From positions 3,051,501 to 3,115,500 of the forward strand of contig NZ_CP114902.1 of assembly GCF_027497235.1 (NCBI RefSeq): 64,000 bases of DNA, read 5' to 3'. The number at the start of each line of letters is the position of its first letter. The stretch's first letter is position 1. This DNA is from Micromonospora sp. WMMD1128. Its GTDB lineage: Bacteria; Actinomycetota; Actinomycetes; Mycobacteriales; Micromonosporaceae. The position numbers were made by a program, and so were the translations under genes. This document shows, piece after piece, positions 36,364 to 47,500 of this stretch. A model generated the notes under the pieces. That model searched no databases. It saw only the letters and a program-made list of their open reading frames with translations, and was not told the origin of the DNA.

Positions 36364-36747
36364 TCATCGCCGATCGGTCCCCGTCAGCTGGAACTCGTAA
36401 CGGTCCGCCTCGCGGGCGACCGCGCGGACGAGCCTCTGGAAGGCTTGCGCGGTCAGTCCGGCCTTGGGCGTCCAGCCGTGGGCGACCATCCGGCCTTCGC
36501 CGTCGACTCGGAATCCCACCATTCGGCTGTGCCGGTTCTTCTCCCACGCCTCGCGATAAAGGCGGTGCCACTGGCCGACGACATCGGCGCCGGCGACCAC
36601 GGCGGTGAGGAGGTATCCGTCCGGACTCTCTTGTATGCGTACGGAATGCGACCGGCCGCTGGCGAACGAGACGTTCACGTGCTGCCGCTTCGCCCGCATG
36701 TCATCGACCGAACACAGCCGATGCCAGTCATCGCGAATGCCGAACAT
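36364..36747 (-). CDS. Small hypothetical protein after the helicase gene
   Basis: This is an unrecognised 127-residue protein starting MFGIRDDWHRLCSVDD, with no signal or membrane segment. The ATG at 36747 lies 20 bases inside the end of the helicase gene and has GGAGCGGG upstream, so the two are co-translated. The longer frame to 36819 would overlap much more and lacks support. As the fourth gene of the PLD-helicase operon it may be an accessory subunit. Confidence 0.65.
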   Translation of the reverse strand: MFGIRDDWHRLCSVDDMRAKRQHVNVSFASGRSHSVRIQESPDGYLLTAVVAGADVVGQWHRLYREAWEKNRHSRMVGFRVDGEGRMVAHGWTPKAGLTAQAFQRLVRAVAREADRYEFQLTGTDRR

Positions 36748-39700
36748 CCCGCTCCAACTCCGTCCTGAACTCCTTGAGCAGGCGATCGCGTTCGGGAAGG
36801 TGCTCCCGTTCGAGCCCATCGGCGAGCGTCGCGACCCGCCGGATCAGCGCCGCGACCCGGGGCGGGTCGTGCTCCGGCGTGGTGAGTAGGACATCTTCCT
36901 CGACTGTGACGTCGTAGCTCCCGCCGCGGGACTCTACCGTGCCGAGCCGCGCCGGGATTCCGGCCGACCAACTCGCCAAGTCGTCCCACTGGTCCGAACT
37001 GTTGATCCGCCCGATGGGGCTCACACAGTGAACGAGCAGGTATGGGCCCTCCCGTTCGAGTTGCAGGCTGAAGGGCTGTTGCCGCCCGCTGTCGAAGACG
37101 ACCGTGCCGAGTAGTGTGCCCCGTCCTGGTTGGCTCCGCTCCCACTCGATCGCGAGGCCGGGTAGAGCCGCGCGTACCAGCGAGTTGAAGCGGTCGAGCT
37201 GCTGCCTGGCGATCGTCCCGTCCACGGCCAACGGCCGGTCCGGTCCGGTCAAGTGCTCTGGACGCACCGGGAAGGACGTTTGGAGCGGCCCGGCCGGCAG
37301 CGGGGGGACGCCCTCGTCGATGAGCGTTTCCCGGCTGACGTCGAGGTGGCCGTCGCCGGCCGCCGGCAGCGTCAGGCCTTCGTGCATGAGTCGGAGGAAA
37401 TCGTTCATCCTGCGCAGTACGCGACGAACCTGCAGGCGTTCGACTGTGTCGGTGAGGTGGGGGTAGTACACCTGCAGTAGGTCGTCACCGGTCGCCGAGC
37501 CGGTCAGGTTCGTCAGCCGGCGCTCGCTCTCGGATCGCACCCGGTCGACCCGTCCAATCCGCTGCTCGATGGCCGACGGGGTCCACGCGAGCCCGTAGTG
37601 GTAGACACGGGAGCAGAAGGTGTGCAGATCCTCGCCTTCCTGTAGGAGGTCGGTGCAGATCAACACGAGCGGATATCCGGGGAGTCGGAACTGCTGCACG
37701 TGCCGGTTGTTGACCCGCCCGGACATCCCGGCGACGGGTTCCTGCGCAGTGAAGAGCCGGCTGACGAGGCTGCGCGCCTCCCGCAGATCGCCACGCCGCG
37801 CATCGGGAAGATTGATGTCGAGCACCAGGTCGTGGTGCTCGGCCAAAGCCTTGAACTCGTCCACCGCCGACCAGTCCCGATCTCCGGTCGGAACCACTGC
37901 CTGTCGTTCGAGTTCGTCGAGGTAAGCGCCGATCAGGCCATCGGCCTCGATCGTGGCCGCCGGATCCAGGGTAGGCAGGTGATCGCTGACGACGGCGTAC
38001 AGATCGAGGAAGGGGTGCCCGAGACGGGCGGCGGCCGAAAGGATCTGTGCCCGGAGGTACTGTTCTCGGAACGATTCACCGAGGTTAGCCGGCGAGGGTT
38101 CCGGCCAGATCAGATTGCGCAACTCGGGCCGCTGCCGAAGCTCGGTGAAGAATGTGAGGGTCTCCAGAAGCATCGGATCGGCGTCGGCCGAGACGGCGCT
38201 CCGCTTCTCGGGGCGATACAGTTCGCGCCAGAGCAGCTCGGCACGTTCGCGGTACGGCCCCTCGTGATGAGCGAGTAGTTCGAGCGCGGCGGCCTGAACG
38301 GCGTCGTACCGAGCGCCGCGGGTCGACTGCTTCGCCTCGGTCAGATAGTGACGTGAGTGCTCGCGGACGAGCCGGTCGACCTTGTCGCGCTCCTTGCCGA
38401 GCGCGGCCGCCAACGAGTCTCCGACCTTTCCGGGGCGTGTGCCCAGAAGCGCCATCACGTGGTTGTCGTCGAAGAACGTGCCCAGCGGGCCGGCCTGGTT
38501 ACGGAACCTCGCCTGGATGGTCGCACCGCTGACGATGCCGGCGGGGCCGGTGCCGCGGAAGAACCACGCGAAGAAGGTCTCCGGCCCGCCGGCGTCGTCG
38601 TCCTCCCGAACCTGGTCGGCCGTCACGGCGGCGACCGACTCGCGCAGCGCCCGCTGCCGGCGGAACTCGTTGGCGGCGCCGTCGAACGCGGCCCGGTGCC
38701 GCTCGTTCAGCCGGCTCCGCAACCTGTCGACGAGCCAGTCGCTGTATTCGTCGTCCAGCTTGCGCTTGAGTTCGGAGACGGACGCCACGCGGCGGACGAA
38801 GACGAGCCCTTTGCGGCCATCGCGCCAAGAGGTGTCGAGCGCACGGACCACGGCGTCCATCTTCGGGTGCGGCAGTTCGCGACCGAACCGCCTGAAGTGG
38901 TCGCGGGCCAGGTCGTCAAGCATCGGTACGTCGATGCCCTGCCGCTCGACCGCTTCCGCGGCCTGCTCCGCGTCGTCGAAGTTCGCCTCCACTGTCTCGT
39001 CGGCGATGTCGTCGGAATCCTCGGTCGCAGCCACCTTCTTCGGCGCGCTGGTTTCGAGGAACGACTCGAACGACGCGAGCATCCCGACCTGGAAGCGGGT
39101 GCCGAACCGTTCATCGTCGAGCAGCTCGCTCACCTTCTTCTGAATCAGCGCTACAGTCAGCCGCTGCCGGTCGTCCGTGATCCGGATCGGTTCATCGTGC
39201 TCGGCAACTCCCCCTCCACGCCACTCCCGTCGGTAGAGGTTCTTGGTCAACCGCTGCCCGGAGACCTCCAGCGATGTCACCCGGCGGATCAGGAACTGTC
39301 CCGCAATATCCCGCCTCTGTTGCTCACCGGCGTCCGGGTCCCGTAGCAGCCGGAAGGGTTCGGCGAATCCGAAGACATCTAGCTGGTTCCACAGTTGCCG
39401 GTAGTCGTCATCCACTGGCGTCGCGGAGAGCAGCAGCACCTTGCCCGCGCGCCGGCCGTATTTCCTCCGCAGTCCCGGATCGAGGTCGTCCCGATCCCGG
39501 CCGAGCACGGTGGCGAGAACTCGGTTTCGGGACGACGACTGCGGGCCCCAGCCGTGCTTGAGGTTGTGCGCCTCGTCGACGATCACGAGATCGAAGTGCG
39601 GCAGCGCGGCGTTGACTGCCTGCGCGAACCGGTCTTTGATGACGTCCGCGTTGGCGCGCAGGTCGACCAGTTCCTCGGGAAGCCATGGCACCTGCTCACG

Positions 39701-40189
39701 CAGCCGGTCGCGCAGGTTGCGTCGCTGCTGCGCATCCCGTCGCATCGGGAGGCTGAAACTGGGGAGGCGGACGAAGAAGTCGCGGTCGGGGCCGACAGCG
39801 GTCTCCTCGAGTAATTGGATCAGGTCGCGGCAGTGTACGAGCGGACGCGCCGGCAGCCCACCCGGCATCCGTACCCGCAGGTCGTCGAGGCGCACGTTGT
39901 TCTTGACGAAGACACCCTGCTCCCGCCGCCATTTCTGCTGAATGTTCTGCCGTGGCGTGATGACGAGCACCCGCAGGTCCGGTGTGAAGTGGCGCAGCAG
40001 CGCGACGACGCCGAGGGCGACGTAGGTCTTGCCCATGCCGACCTCGTCGGCGAGGTACGCGACGTGATGGCGCTGCAGGATGTTGTGCAGGGCGACCGCC
40101 CCGTGGAGCTGGTCCCTCGCCCGCTGCGGGTTGCGGATCACCCGGTCGAAGTCCAGCAACTGCGCGGCGGTGTCGACACTGATCCTCAT
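36728..40189 (-). CDS. Large SNF2-type superfamily 2 helicase of a defence-like operon
   Basis: This 1,153-residue ATPase has all core motifs: Walker A DEVGMGKT (residues 48-55), DEAH box VDEAHNLKHG, motif III LLSATPVDD and motif VI QRIGRVDRV. A long insertion separates the two RecA-like lobes. It resembles the large helicases of DISARM (DrmD) and related restriction-like systems, which move along DNA. The ATG overlaps the stop of the PLD gene (ATGA). No nuclease motif is evident inside it, so cutting may come from its neighbours. Confidence 0.88.
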   Translation of the reverse strand: MRISVDTAAQLLDFDRVIRNPQRARDQLHGAVALHNILQRHHVAYLADEVGMGKTYVALGVVALLRHFTPDLRVLVITPRQNIQQKWRREQGVFVKNNVRLDDLRVRMPGGLPARPLVHCRDLIQLLEETAVGPDRDFFVRLPSFSLPMRRDAQQRRNLRDRLREQVPWLPEELVDLRANADVIKDRFAQAVNAALPHFDLVIVDEAHNLKHGWGPQSSSRNRVLATVLGRDRDDLDPGLRRKYGRRAGKVLLLSATPVDDDYRQLWNQLDVFGFAEPFRLLRDPDAGEQQRRDIAGQFLIRRVTSLEVSGQRLTKNLYRREWRGGGVAEHDEPIRITDDRQRLTVALIQKKVSELLDDERFGTRFQVGMLASFESFLETSAPKKVAATEDSDDIADETVEANFDDAEQAAEAVERQGIDVPMLDDLARDHFRRFGRELPHPKMDAVVRALDTSWRDGRKGLVFVRRVASVSELKRKLDDEYSDWLVDRLRSRLNERHRAAFDGAANEFRRQRALRESVAAVTADQVREDDDAGGPETFFAWFFRGTGPAGIVSGATIQARFRNQAGPLGTFFDDNHVMALLGTRPGKVGDSLAAALGKERDKVDRLVREHSRHYLTEAKQSTRGARYDAVQAAALELLAHHEGPYRERAELLWRELYRPEKRSAVSADADPMLLETLTFFTELRQRPELRNLIWPEPSPANLGESFREQYLRAQILSAAARLGHPFLDLYAVVSDHLPTLDPAATIEADGLIGAYLDELERQAVVPTGDRDWSAVDEFKALAEHHDLVLDINLPDARRGDLREARSLVSRLFTAQEPVAGMSGRVNNRHVQQFRLPGYPLVLICTDLLQEGEDLHTFCSRVYHYGLAWTPSAIEQRIGRVDRVRSESERRLTNLTGSATGDDLLQVYYPHLTDTVERLQVRRVLRRMNDFLRLMHEGLTLPAAGDGHLDVSRETLIDEGVPPLPAGPLQTSFPVRPEHLTGPDRPLAVDGTIARQQLDRFNSLVRAALPGLAIEWERSQPGRGTLLGTVVFDSGRQQPFSLQLEREGPYLLVHCVSPIGRINSSDQWDDLASWSAGIPARLGTVESRGGSYDVTVEEDVLLTTPEHDPPRVAALIRRVATLADGLEREHLPERDRLLKEFRTELERDVRHSR

Positions 40190-42186
40190 GCTGGCACCGC
40201 CTCCGTCTTGAGGAAGCGGGGTTCGTACCAGTCGAGGAACTCGGCCATCTCGGCGTCGTTCCGCGCTACAAGTTGGTTCCGTAGGACTGCTCGCACGGCG
40301 AGCGCCTGTTCCAGCCGAAAGACCCCGCTCGGATCCGACTCCCAGAACGCCGGGAAGCCGTCGAGTACGTCGTCGGCGAGCTGTTGCGCGCAGAGCACCA
40401 TGAGGTACCGCTCCAACGGGTCTCCCGCGGAGTCGTCCGCCACCTGCTCGACGAGGACGGGCAGGGAATCGTACTTGGCACCGAACATCCGGAACCGAGC
40501 CTCCTCGACGCGGCCCTCGTCGAGGGCCTTGCGCACCGCGCGACGCAGCGACGCGAACCCGTGGAAGATCCCGGCGAATCGATCGAAAATCGTGTCGACG
40601 GGCTTGACCGGAACGGACTCCACGGCCAGATCCGCCCCGCTGCCGGGCAGCTTGCCGCCATGCTGGGCAAGGTAGGCGTTCCGCTGCTCGGCCGTGAGCA
40701 TCGACCAGTAACGCAGGATGTCGGCCGGCGTCAGGTCAAGCAGGATCGATGGCCGGTGCGCCATGCCGGTCTCGTGGATCAGAACGATTCCGCGCTGATC
40801 GCCGACGACGGCGGTGAGGAAGCTGGTCTCGCGGAGTCGCTCGCGCAGAATCGCCGCGTCGTCGGCGGCGAGGGCTGTCCAGATGGCGGGCTCCAGGCGG
40901 CCGATCTCGAAGAGGTGTACGCCCCGGTCGTACACCTCGATTCGCGGGCTGTCGCCGGCACCGTCCCAGAGAACCTCGGCCTGGCCGGACGCCCAGTCGA
41001 ACCGCGCCAGCAGCGGCACGTAGCCCTGATCGACGGCGTCGTCCTCGCCGACCGGTTGTGCGAACGGTGGCGGCTCCTCGATTTTCTCCAGCCAGAACCT
41101 CGGGCGCCGATCGGTGGTCACCTCCGACAGCATCCCGGTCTCGACGTTGCCACCGCCCGAGTGCGCCGGGTTGGTCAGGTTGAACGACCCCACGAGGGTG
41201 ACTTCCCAGTCCTCGGCGAAGAAGCGGTACACCTTCGCATGCACGGTCCGGCTTGTCGCTCCCGCCGCCTGCTTGCCGCCGCGCGCGAGGACCGCCCTGG
41301 GTAGCCGTCCCCACTCCCCGCCTCGCTCGCGTACCCAGTCGTATAGCTCTGGACGGCACCGCGCCACACCGCCCTCCTCGGGAAGCAGCACGCGCCACTT
41401 GCTCGGCTGAAAGCGGTCGATCAGGCTCTTCAGCGGCGCCGAGGCGTCCGCGTCGTCGAGGTACGGGGACAGGACTTCCAGATTCACGCCATACAGCCGC
41501 TGGCCGGCGATCTCGTCGAGTTGATCGACGAGGGCCATCGCTCCGCGCCGACCGTTGTAGAGGAAGTGGGGGTGCAGCCGATGGTTCGCCGAGCGGTGCA
41601 CGATCGGTTGTACGGTGCGAAGTAGACCGCGAATGTCGTCCAGGGCGATGTGGGACTCGAAATTCCTGGCCATCCTTCGCACATGTTCGAGGAACCGCTG
41701 GATCTCCGGGGCAGTGCGCGACCGGCCGTGCTCGCCGATCTCCTCCAGGTGGGCGCATTCGACGTTCTCCCACCAGCCCGCCTGCGTCAGGTTCGCCGAC
41801 CCGGTGAGCACCACCAGCGACCGCTCCTGGGTCGACGGATCGCGCACGAGAATGATCGCGTTCTTCGGATGGAAGTAGCCGGTGCGGGGTCGGACCGGGA
41901 TTCGGCGTACGTCCAGGCAGGCTGTTCCGTCCCCCGTCACGATCGCACCGGGGTCGTAGTAGACGGCGGCCCGGCCGGCGAGCGGTCGCAGCGCCTCCTC
42001 GAGCTGGACGCGCCGGATCTGCGGGTCCTGGTGCAGTTGAACGTCGAAGAGAGCCGGCAGGATCTCGCGCTCGAAGAAGCCGGGGTCGAAGCGGAAGGTG
42101 CAGAACACCGCGGCCAGCACCTCGCGACCCTTGATCTGCTCACGAAGTGCCTCGGTGAGCACCGCCCGGGGAATGCCCTCGCTCAC
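40186..42186 (-). CDS. Phospholipase D-like nuclease-fold protein
   Basis: This 666-residue protein has two PLD-type active-site halves: YFHPKNAIIL with GSANLT downstream, and TVHAKVYRFF with GSFNLTNPA. Both keep the HxK histidine and lysine and the Ser/Asn element, so an active phosphodiesterase or DNA end-processing site can form. PLD-like proteins occur with helicases in DISARM (DrmC) and other defence loci. The GTG at 42186 overlaps the upstream stop (GTGA). The C-terminal 200 residues match no domain I know. Confidence 0.85.
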   Translation of the reverse strand: MSEGIPRAVLTEALREQIKGREVLAAVFCTFRFDPGFFEREILPALFDVQLHQDPQIRRVQLEEALRPLAGRAAVYYDPGAIVTGDGTACLDVRRIPVRPRTGYFHPKNAIILVRDPSTQERSLVVLTGSANLTQAGWWENVECAHLEEIGEHGRSRTAPEIQRFLEHVRRMARNFESHIALDDIRGLLRTVQPIVHRSANHRLHPHFLYNGRRGAMALVDQLDEIAGQRLYGVNLEVLSPYLDDADASAPLKSLIDRFQPSKWRVLLPEEGGVARCRPELYDWVRERGGEWGRLPRAVLARGGKQAAGATSRTVHAKVYRFFAEDWEVTLVGSFNLTNPAHSGGGNVETGMLSEVTTDRRPRFWLEKIEEPPPFAQPVGEDDAVDQGYVPLLARFDWASGQAEVLWDGAGDSPRIEVYDRGVHLFEIGRLEPAIWTALAADDAAILRERLRETSFLTAVVGDQRGIVLIHETGMAHRPSILLDLTPADILRYWSMLTAEQRNAYLAQHGGKLPGSGADLAVESVPVKPVDTIFDRFAGIFHGFASLRRAVRKALDEGRVEEARFRMFGAKYDSLPVLVEQVADDSAGDPLERYLMVLCAQQLADDVLDGFPAFWESDPSGVFRLEQALAVRAVLRNQLVARNDAEMAEFLDWYEPRFLKTEAVPA

Positions 42187-43454
42187 GCCGCACCCTTCCC
42201 GATTGCCCTCAGTATGGACACCAGAGACGGGATGAAGTACGGGTATCGCCACAGCTCCCGGACCTCGTCACCGGTGGGCAGATCGGCCGGCTCATCCCGG
42301 AACCGCACCCGCAGGTGGTCCTGGTCGGTCACCTCCAGCCAGGCGAGCGCCGCACCACGCTCCTGCATCGCCGTGGCGTTACGCTCGGCCAAGGCCCTGA
42401 TGAGCTCCGGGAATTCACCGTGGGCGAGCGCCTTGGCGATGCGTGGCCACTCCTGGCCGGGCAGAGCGGACGCCGCAAGCGGATCAATCGATTCAAGGCG
42501 GTCCCCCCAGGACGATCGGAGGTCGGCCACGACGTGGTCGAGGCCAGCACCATCCCGTCCGAGCAGGTAGCCGAAGAGTATGGAGGCCGGCGCGAGCACG
42601 GATTCGCAGGCGATGATCCGGCGCACCAGGTCGGCGATGTCACTCCAGCCGCGCGACTCTGCGTCGTCGGCGATTGATGTCAGGTACGGCCGTGAGGGGC
42701 GGATCGAGTTGGGGGATCTGGTTTCGAGCAGGACGGCGAGTCTCGCCTGCCGCCCCTTGGTGAGATCACCCGGTCCTCCCTCGACGAGGTGGTGACGGTA
42801 GAACTCGATCTCCCGCTGCGACATTTCCGGCGTGAAAATGCTGGCCACCGCCCCACACTTTGTGCTTTCGCCCAGGTCGAACACAACCCGCTCCCGCCGC
42901 AGTTCTCGTACGAGAGAGCGAACATCTCGGCCCCACCCGGATTCCAATCGCGGCAGGTAGACATCGTCGACGAAGGCGCTCGTCTCAGGGGTGAGCCGCA
43001 CGGGGCTTCCCGGCGTGACGAGCCCGGACACCCGGGCCGGCGCGGTGTAGTTGCCGAGCAATCCGTCCGTTCGCTGGTTGCTCAGGATCTGGTGCTCCGG
43101 CTGGGCAGACAGATACACCTTGCCGCCGTTGCTGCCGGCCTTCGCTGCTCGCGCGGCGATCCGCTGCCGCCCGAAGAAACCCCGATGGTCGTGCACGACG
43201 TGCCGCACGTACGCCGCCATCTGCTCCCAGATCAGGAAGGCGGTCGTGGTGTTGCCCAATTCGTCTGGAGACGCGAGTTCGGCCAGGCGCAGCCCAACGA
43301 GCAAGGTGGTGAAGTCCGTCAGCGAGTCCGTGACCGTGGTGAGATTGCCGATGAGCGGGCGTCCCGCGGCTGACCAGACCGCCTGCGCACCGAGCCCGTC
43401 GCGGGATCCCTTGATGCGTGCACGCGGATCGAGGTCAGTCAGGAAGAGCACCAC
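42183..43454 (-). CDS. Unknown protein, first gene of the PLD-helicase operon
   Basis: This is an unrecognised soluble protein of about 423 residues. GTG 43454 is chosen because AGAAGGA ends eight bases upstream; a TTG at 43490 is also open. The N-terminal FLTDLDPRARIKGSRDGLG and NLTTVTDSLTDFTTLLVGL are distinctive. There are no membrane segments. It is translationally coupled to the PLD gene. In this position it could be a specificity, sensing or scaffold subunit, but nothing in the sequence proves that. Confidence 0.75.
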   Translation of the reverse strand: MVLFLTDLDPRARIKGSRDGLGAQAVWSAAGRPLIGNLTTVTDSLTDFTTLLVGLRLAELASPDELGNTTTAFLIWEQMAAYVRHVVHDHRGFFGRQRIAARAAKAGSNGGKVYLSAQPEHQILSNQRTDGLLGNYTAPARVSGLVTPGSPVRLTPETSAFVDDVYLPRLESGWGRDVRSLVRELRRERVVFDLGESTKCGAVASIFTPEMSQREIEFYRHHLVEGGPGDLTKGRQARLAVLLETRSPNSIRPSRPYLTSIADDAESRGWSDIADLVRRIIACESVLAPASILFGYLLGRDGAGLDHVVADLRSSWGDRLESIDPLAASALPGQEWPRIAKALAHGEFPELIRALAERNATAMQERGAALAWLEVTDQDHLRVRFRDEPADLPTGDEVRELWRYPYFIPSLVSILRAIGKGAA

Positions 43455-43627
43455 GGGCGCAATCCTTCTCAACTGGATTTCGACCGCCAATCGTCCATAC
43501 CGGCACAGATTTCGGGCGTTCCATCCTCGCCTGGTGCCATCATTAGGTTGTCATCGGTAAATCAGCGCGTCGAACGATGACGTGGTGGACGATATGTCGG
43601 CCCGCTGGTGCTCAGTAGGTTGGGCGG

Positions 43628-44383
43628 ATGTTGACGGCGGGGATCGACCTTGCGGCGGAGGACGCCAACACGGCGATGGCCTGGATCCGGTGGACTGCGA
43701 CCGGAGCCGTACTGGAGGAGCTGACAATCGGGGCGGGCGACGACCAACTCCTGCGGGCCGCTTCGGCGACGGACAAGGTCGGGATCGACTGTCCGCTGGG
43801 CTGGCCCGAGCCGTTCGTGGAGTTCGTCATCGCCCACCATCGCGGAGATCTCATCGCCCCTACCGACCTGGTCGGGCGCGACTGGCGCAGACGCTTGGCT
43901 TGGCGTCAGACCGACGCGGTGACCCACAGGGTGACCGGTCGCCCGCCACTGAGCGTGGCCGCGGACCGCATCGCACACACGGCGATGCGATGTGCCGCCC
44001 TGCTGGCGCGGCTCGCCGCGGGCGGGCAACCCGTGGACCGCAGCGGCGGCGGAACAGTTGTCGAGGTCTACCCGGCGGCGTCACTCAAGAAGTGGGGATT
44101 GCCCAACCGGGGATACAAGGGACGACAGAACGGAAGCGCGCTGAACGACTTGATGGACCGGCTGATGGATGCTGCGCCGTGGCTGCAACTCGCCGACTTT
44201 GAGGCAGCGTGCCGGAGTAGCGATCACGCAGTCGACGCGGTCGTGGCCGCACTGACCGCTCGTGCGGCTGCCACCGGCCAAGCCACCCGCCCCGGCTCCG
44301 CCGACCTGGCCGCCGCCTCCACCGAGGGCTGGATCGCCGTACCGACCACGCCACTTGCCAGCCTCATCAAGGCAAGCGCGTGA
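43628..44383 (+). CDS. DUF429 family protein (predicted RNase H-like fold)
   Basis: This 251-residue protein of the DUF429 family is predicted to adopt an RNase H-like nuclease fold. It has an N-terminal acidic strand (TAGIDLAAED), KVGIDCPLGWP and the closing SDHAVDAVVAALTARAA. TVVEVYPAASLKKWGL is a family signature. The role is unknown. It is divergent from the PLD-helicase operon and precedes the nuclease-methyltransferase gene by 184 bases, so it may be part of the same defence locus or simply inserted there. Confidence 0.82.
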   Translation: MLTAGIDLAAEDANTAMAWIRWTATGAVLEELTIGAGDDQLLRAASATDKVGIDCPLGWPEPFVEFVIAHHRGDLIAPTDLVGRDWRRRLAWRQTDAVTHRVTGRPPLSVAADRIAHTAMRCAALLARLAAGGQPVDRSGGGTVVEVYPAASLKKWGLPNRGYKGRQNGSALNDLMDRLMDAAPWLQLADFEAACRSSDHAVDAVVAALTARAAATGQATRPGSADLAAASTEGWIAVPTTPLASLIKASA

Positions 44384-44567
44384 CGCCGATGCCGCCTGAC
44401 CAGGGAAGCGGCCTCCTGCACGTTCGATCGAGGCGGTGAGTGCGACCCTACCGGCTACCGGATCCGTCGGACTGGACCGCATAGGGTCACCGACTGTGAG
44501 CTGTCCATCATCTGACAGTCATTCGCAATCGCTTGGCTTCGGCGAGTTCCAATATCCACACTGATGT

Positions 44568-47500
44568 ATGGCCCGCTCGGACGGTACGCCAGACGTAAGC
44601 CCAAGCCGCCGCCCGTCGCCCCGGCCGCAGGTACGCGCGCCCGACGGCTTCCCTCCGACACTGCAGCCCCTGCTGGCGCGAATCGCCGACCGGCGCGCCG
44701 CCCGCAGCGAGGCGACCCTGCAGGCCGACATCCGCCAGCTGCTGCTGACCGGCGATTTCGGGCTCTCCGACTCCCACCTCGACGACGTCGACCTCGAGGC
44801 CCCGGCCGGCGGTGGCCGGCGCATCGACATCGAGGTCGGATACACCATCATCGAGGTCAAGCGACGGCTGCAGGCCGGCCGCTCCCTGCTGGAGGCTGAG
44901 CGCCAACTCGACGGCTACGTGCGATCGCGGAGCATGGAGAGCGGCCAGCGGTACGTCGGCATCCTCACCGACGGCGCCACCTGGCAGGCGTACCAGTTGG
45001 CCGGCGACGCGCTGGCCCTCATCGACACCCACGCGGTCGCTGCCACCCGCCCCGACGGTCTGGCCCTCTTCTACTGGCTGGAGGGCGTGCTGGCGACGAG
45101 CCGGCGGGTCCGCCCGGCTCCCGCCGAGGTGGCTCGCCGCCTGGGCGCGCAAAGCACCTCCCACAAGCTGGATCGTGCCGCGCTCGCCGCCCTCTACGCC
45201 GAGCACGAGCACCTGCCGACCGTGGAGTTGAAGCGGAAGCTGTGGGCTGAGCTGCTGGACAGCGCCCTGGGCACCCAGTTCGTCGACGACCCGGACCTGT
45301 TCGTCGAGCACACCCTGCTGATGAACAGCGCATACATCATCGCGCACCTGGTTGTCGGCATCGACGCCCTGGAGTTGCAGCCGCAGGATCTCATCACTGG
45401 GCAACGGTTCGACCAGGCCCGCATCCTGGGCGTGGTCGAGCACGACTTCTTCGGCTGGACCACCGAGGTGCCCGGCGGTCGCGAGTTCATCCAGGGGCTC
45501 ACCCGGCGACTGGCGCGATTCGACTGGTTGCGGGCCGACCACGACATCCTCAAGGTGCTGTACGAGTCGATGATCGGGCCGGAGACGCGCAAGCGGATGG
45601 GCGAGTACTACACACCCGACTGGCTCGCCGAGCACCTCGTCGATACCGTCGTCACCGATCCGCTGCGGCAACGTGTGCTGGATCCCTCCTGCGGCTCCGG
45701 CACCTTCCTCTTCCACGCGGTCCGCCGGTATCTCGCCGCCGCCGAGGCGGCGGACCTGCCGCTGGATGCCGCACTGACGCAGCTCACGCATCAGGTGATC
45801 GGCGTCGACCTGCACCCGGTCGCCGTGGCGCTCGCCCGCGTGACCTATCTGCTCGCCATCGGCCACCGGCGGCTGACCGACCAGCGGGGTGCCATCACCA
45901 TTCCGGTCTATCTCGGCGACAGCATGCAGTGGCGGGAGCGCCTCGATCTGTTCACGGAGGAGCACGTACGAATCAGTGCGGGCTACAACGCGAACGACGC
46001 CGAGGAGTGGCTCCGGTTTCCGAACAAGCTGCTCAACGAGCCGAGCCGCTTCGACCAGATCGTCTCCGGACTCGCCGGCATCGCGGCCAAGCCGCGGGAC
46101 CCGGACAACCCGCCGTCGCTGGCGGCCTTCTTCCATCACCTCAAGATCGAGCCGGACGACCAGCCCATGATCCGTGGCACCTTCGAGGCGATGTGCCGGC
46201 TGCACGACGAGGGCCGCGACCACATCTGGAGCTACTACCTGCGCAACCTGGCCCGGCCGGTCTGGCTGGCCATGAGGAACAACCGGGTGGATGTTCTCAT
46301 CGGCAACCCACCGTGGCTCTCGTACCGTCACATGCCGGCCGGCATGCAGGTGATGTTCAAGAAGCTCTGCGGTGATCGCGGGCTGTGGCGTGGGAGTCAG
46401 TTCGCGACGCAGCAGGACCTCTCCGCACTCTTCGTCGCCCGAACCATCCAGCAGTATCTTCGCGTCGGTGGCGCGTTCGCCTTCGTCCTGCCCAACGCCG
46501 TGCTGGACCGCGAGCACTTCGAGGCCTTCCGCAACGGGCGGTACACGGACGAGGCCGAGCCGACAGATGTTGCCTTCACCGGTTCCTGGGACCTGCGCCG
46601 CCTGCGTCCCCACCCATTCCCGCGCGGAGCCAGTGTCGTCTTCGGCAACAAGGCGGCCACGGGCAGCCCGCGCGGCCTTCCCTCGGTCACCGAGCTGTGG
46701 ACGGGACACCTCGGCAACGACGCCAGGAGCTGGGCACAGGCCGCGCCGTCCATTCACCGGGAACCTGCCCCGCTGGGAAGGTCGCCCATCGCCGAGTCAC
46801 CGTACAAACCACATGTGCACAACGGCGCGACGATCTTTCCCAAGATTCTGTTCTTCGTCGAGACAGATTCCGGTGGGCGACTGGGTCTCGGCGTGGGCCG
46901 TCACGCCGTTCGCTCGGCCCGCAGCATCATGGAGAATCCCCCGTGGAAGGATCTGCCCGCTCTCGAAGGCGTCGTCGAGAGCGAGTTCATCCGGCCGGTG
47001 CTGCTCGGCGAGACGCTGCTGCCGTACCGGATCTTGCCGGCAAAGCAGGCGGTGCTGCCGCTCGACGGTGCCACGCTGATGACCGGGCCGGACTCTCGAC
47101 TCGACTACTACTTCGGTCTGGCCGAATGGTGGCGGACGGCGGAAGCCACCTGGGAAGCGCATCGCAGCAGCCCACGTCTCACCCTGGGTGAGCAACTCGA
47201 CTTCCGACGCAAGCTGACCTCGCAGCTCCCCGCACCGCCCCTTCGGTTGGCCTACGCGGCCTCCGGGATGCACGTCGCCGCTGCCATCGTCGACGACCCG
47301 GCCGCGATCATCGAGCACGCGCTCTACTACTGCGCGATCGACAGCCGGGCGGAGGGTCACTATCTCGGCGCGATCCTGAACAGCCCGGCTCTCACCACGC
47401 TCGCCCGCCCCCTGATGTCCTACAGCAAGGACGAACGGCACATCGACAAACACGTCTGGAAACTACCCATTCCCCGGTACGACGACGCGGACCGGACACA

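Noticed and set aside
44384..44567. GACTGT/ACAGTC inverted repeat before the methyltransferase gene
   Set aside because: Arms of six bases with a wide spacer are too weak to call an operator.
44508..46757. Long minus-strand frame opposite the nuclease-methyltransferase gene
   Set aside because: No recognisable motifs, and composition typical of antisense high-GC frames; the plus strand carries NPPW and DPSCGSG.
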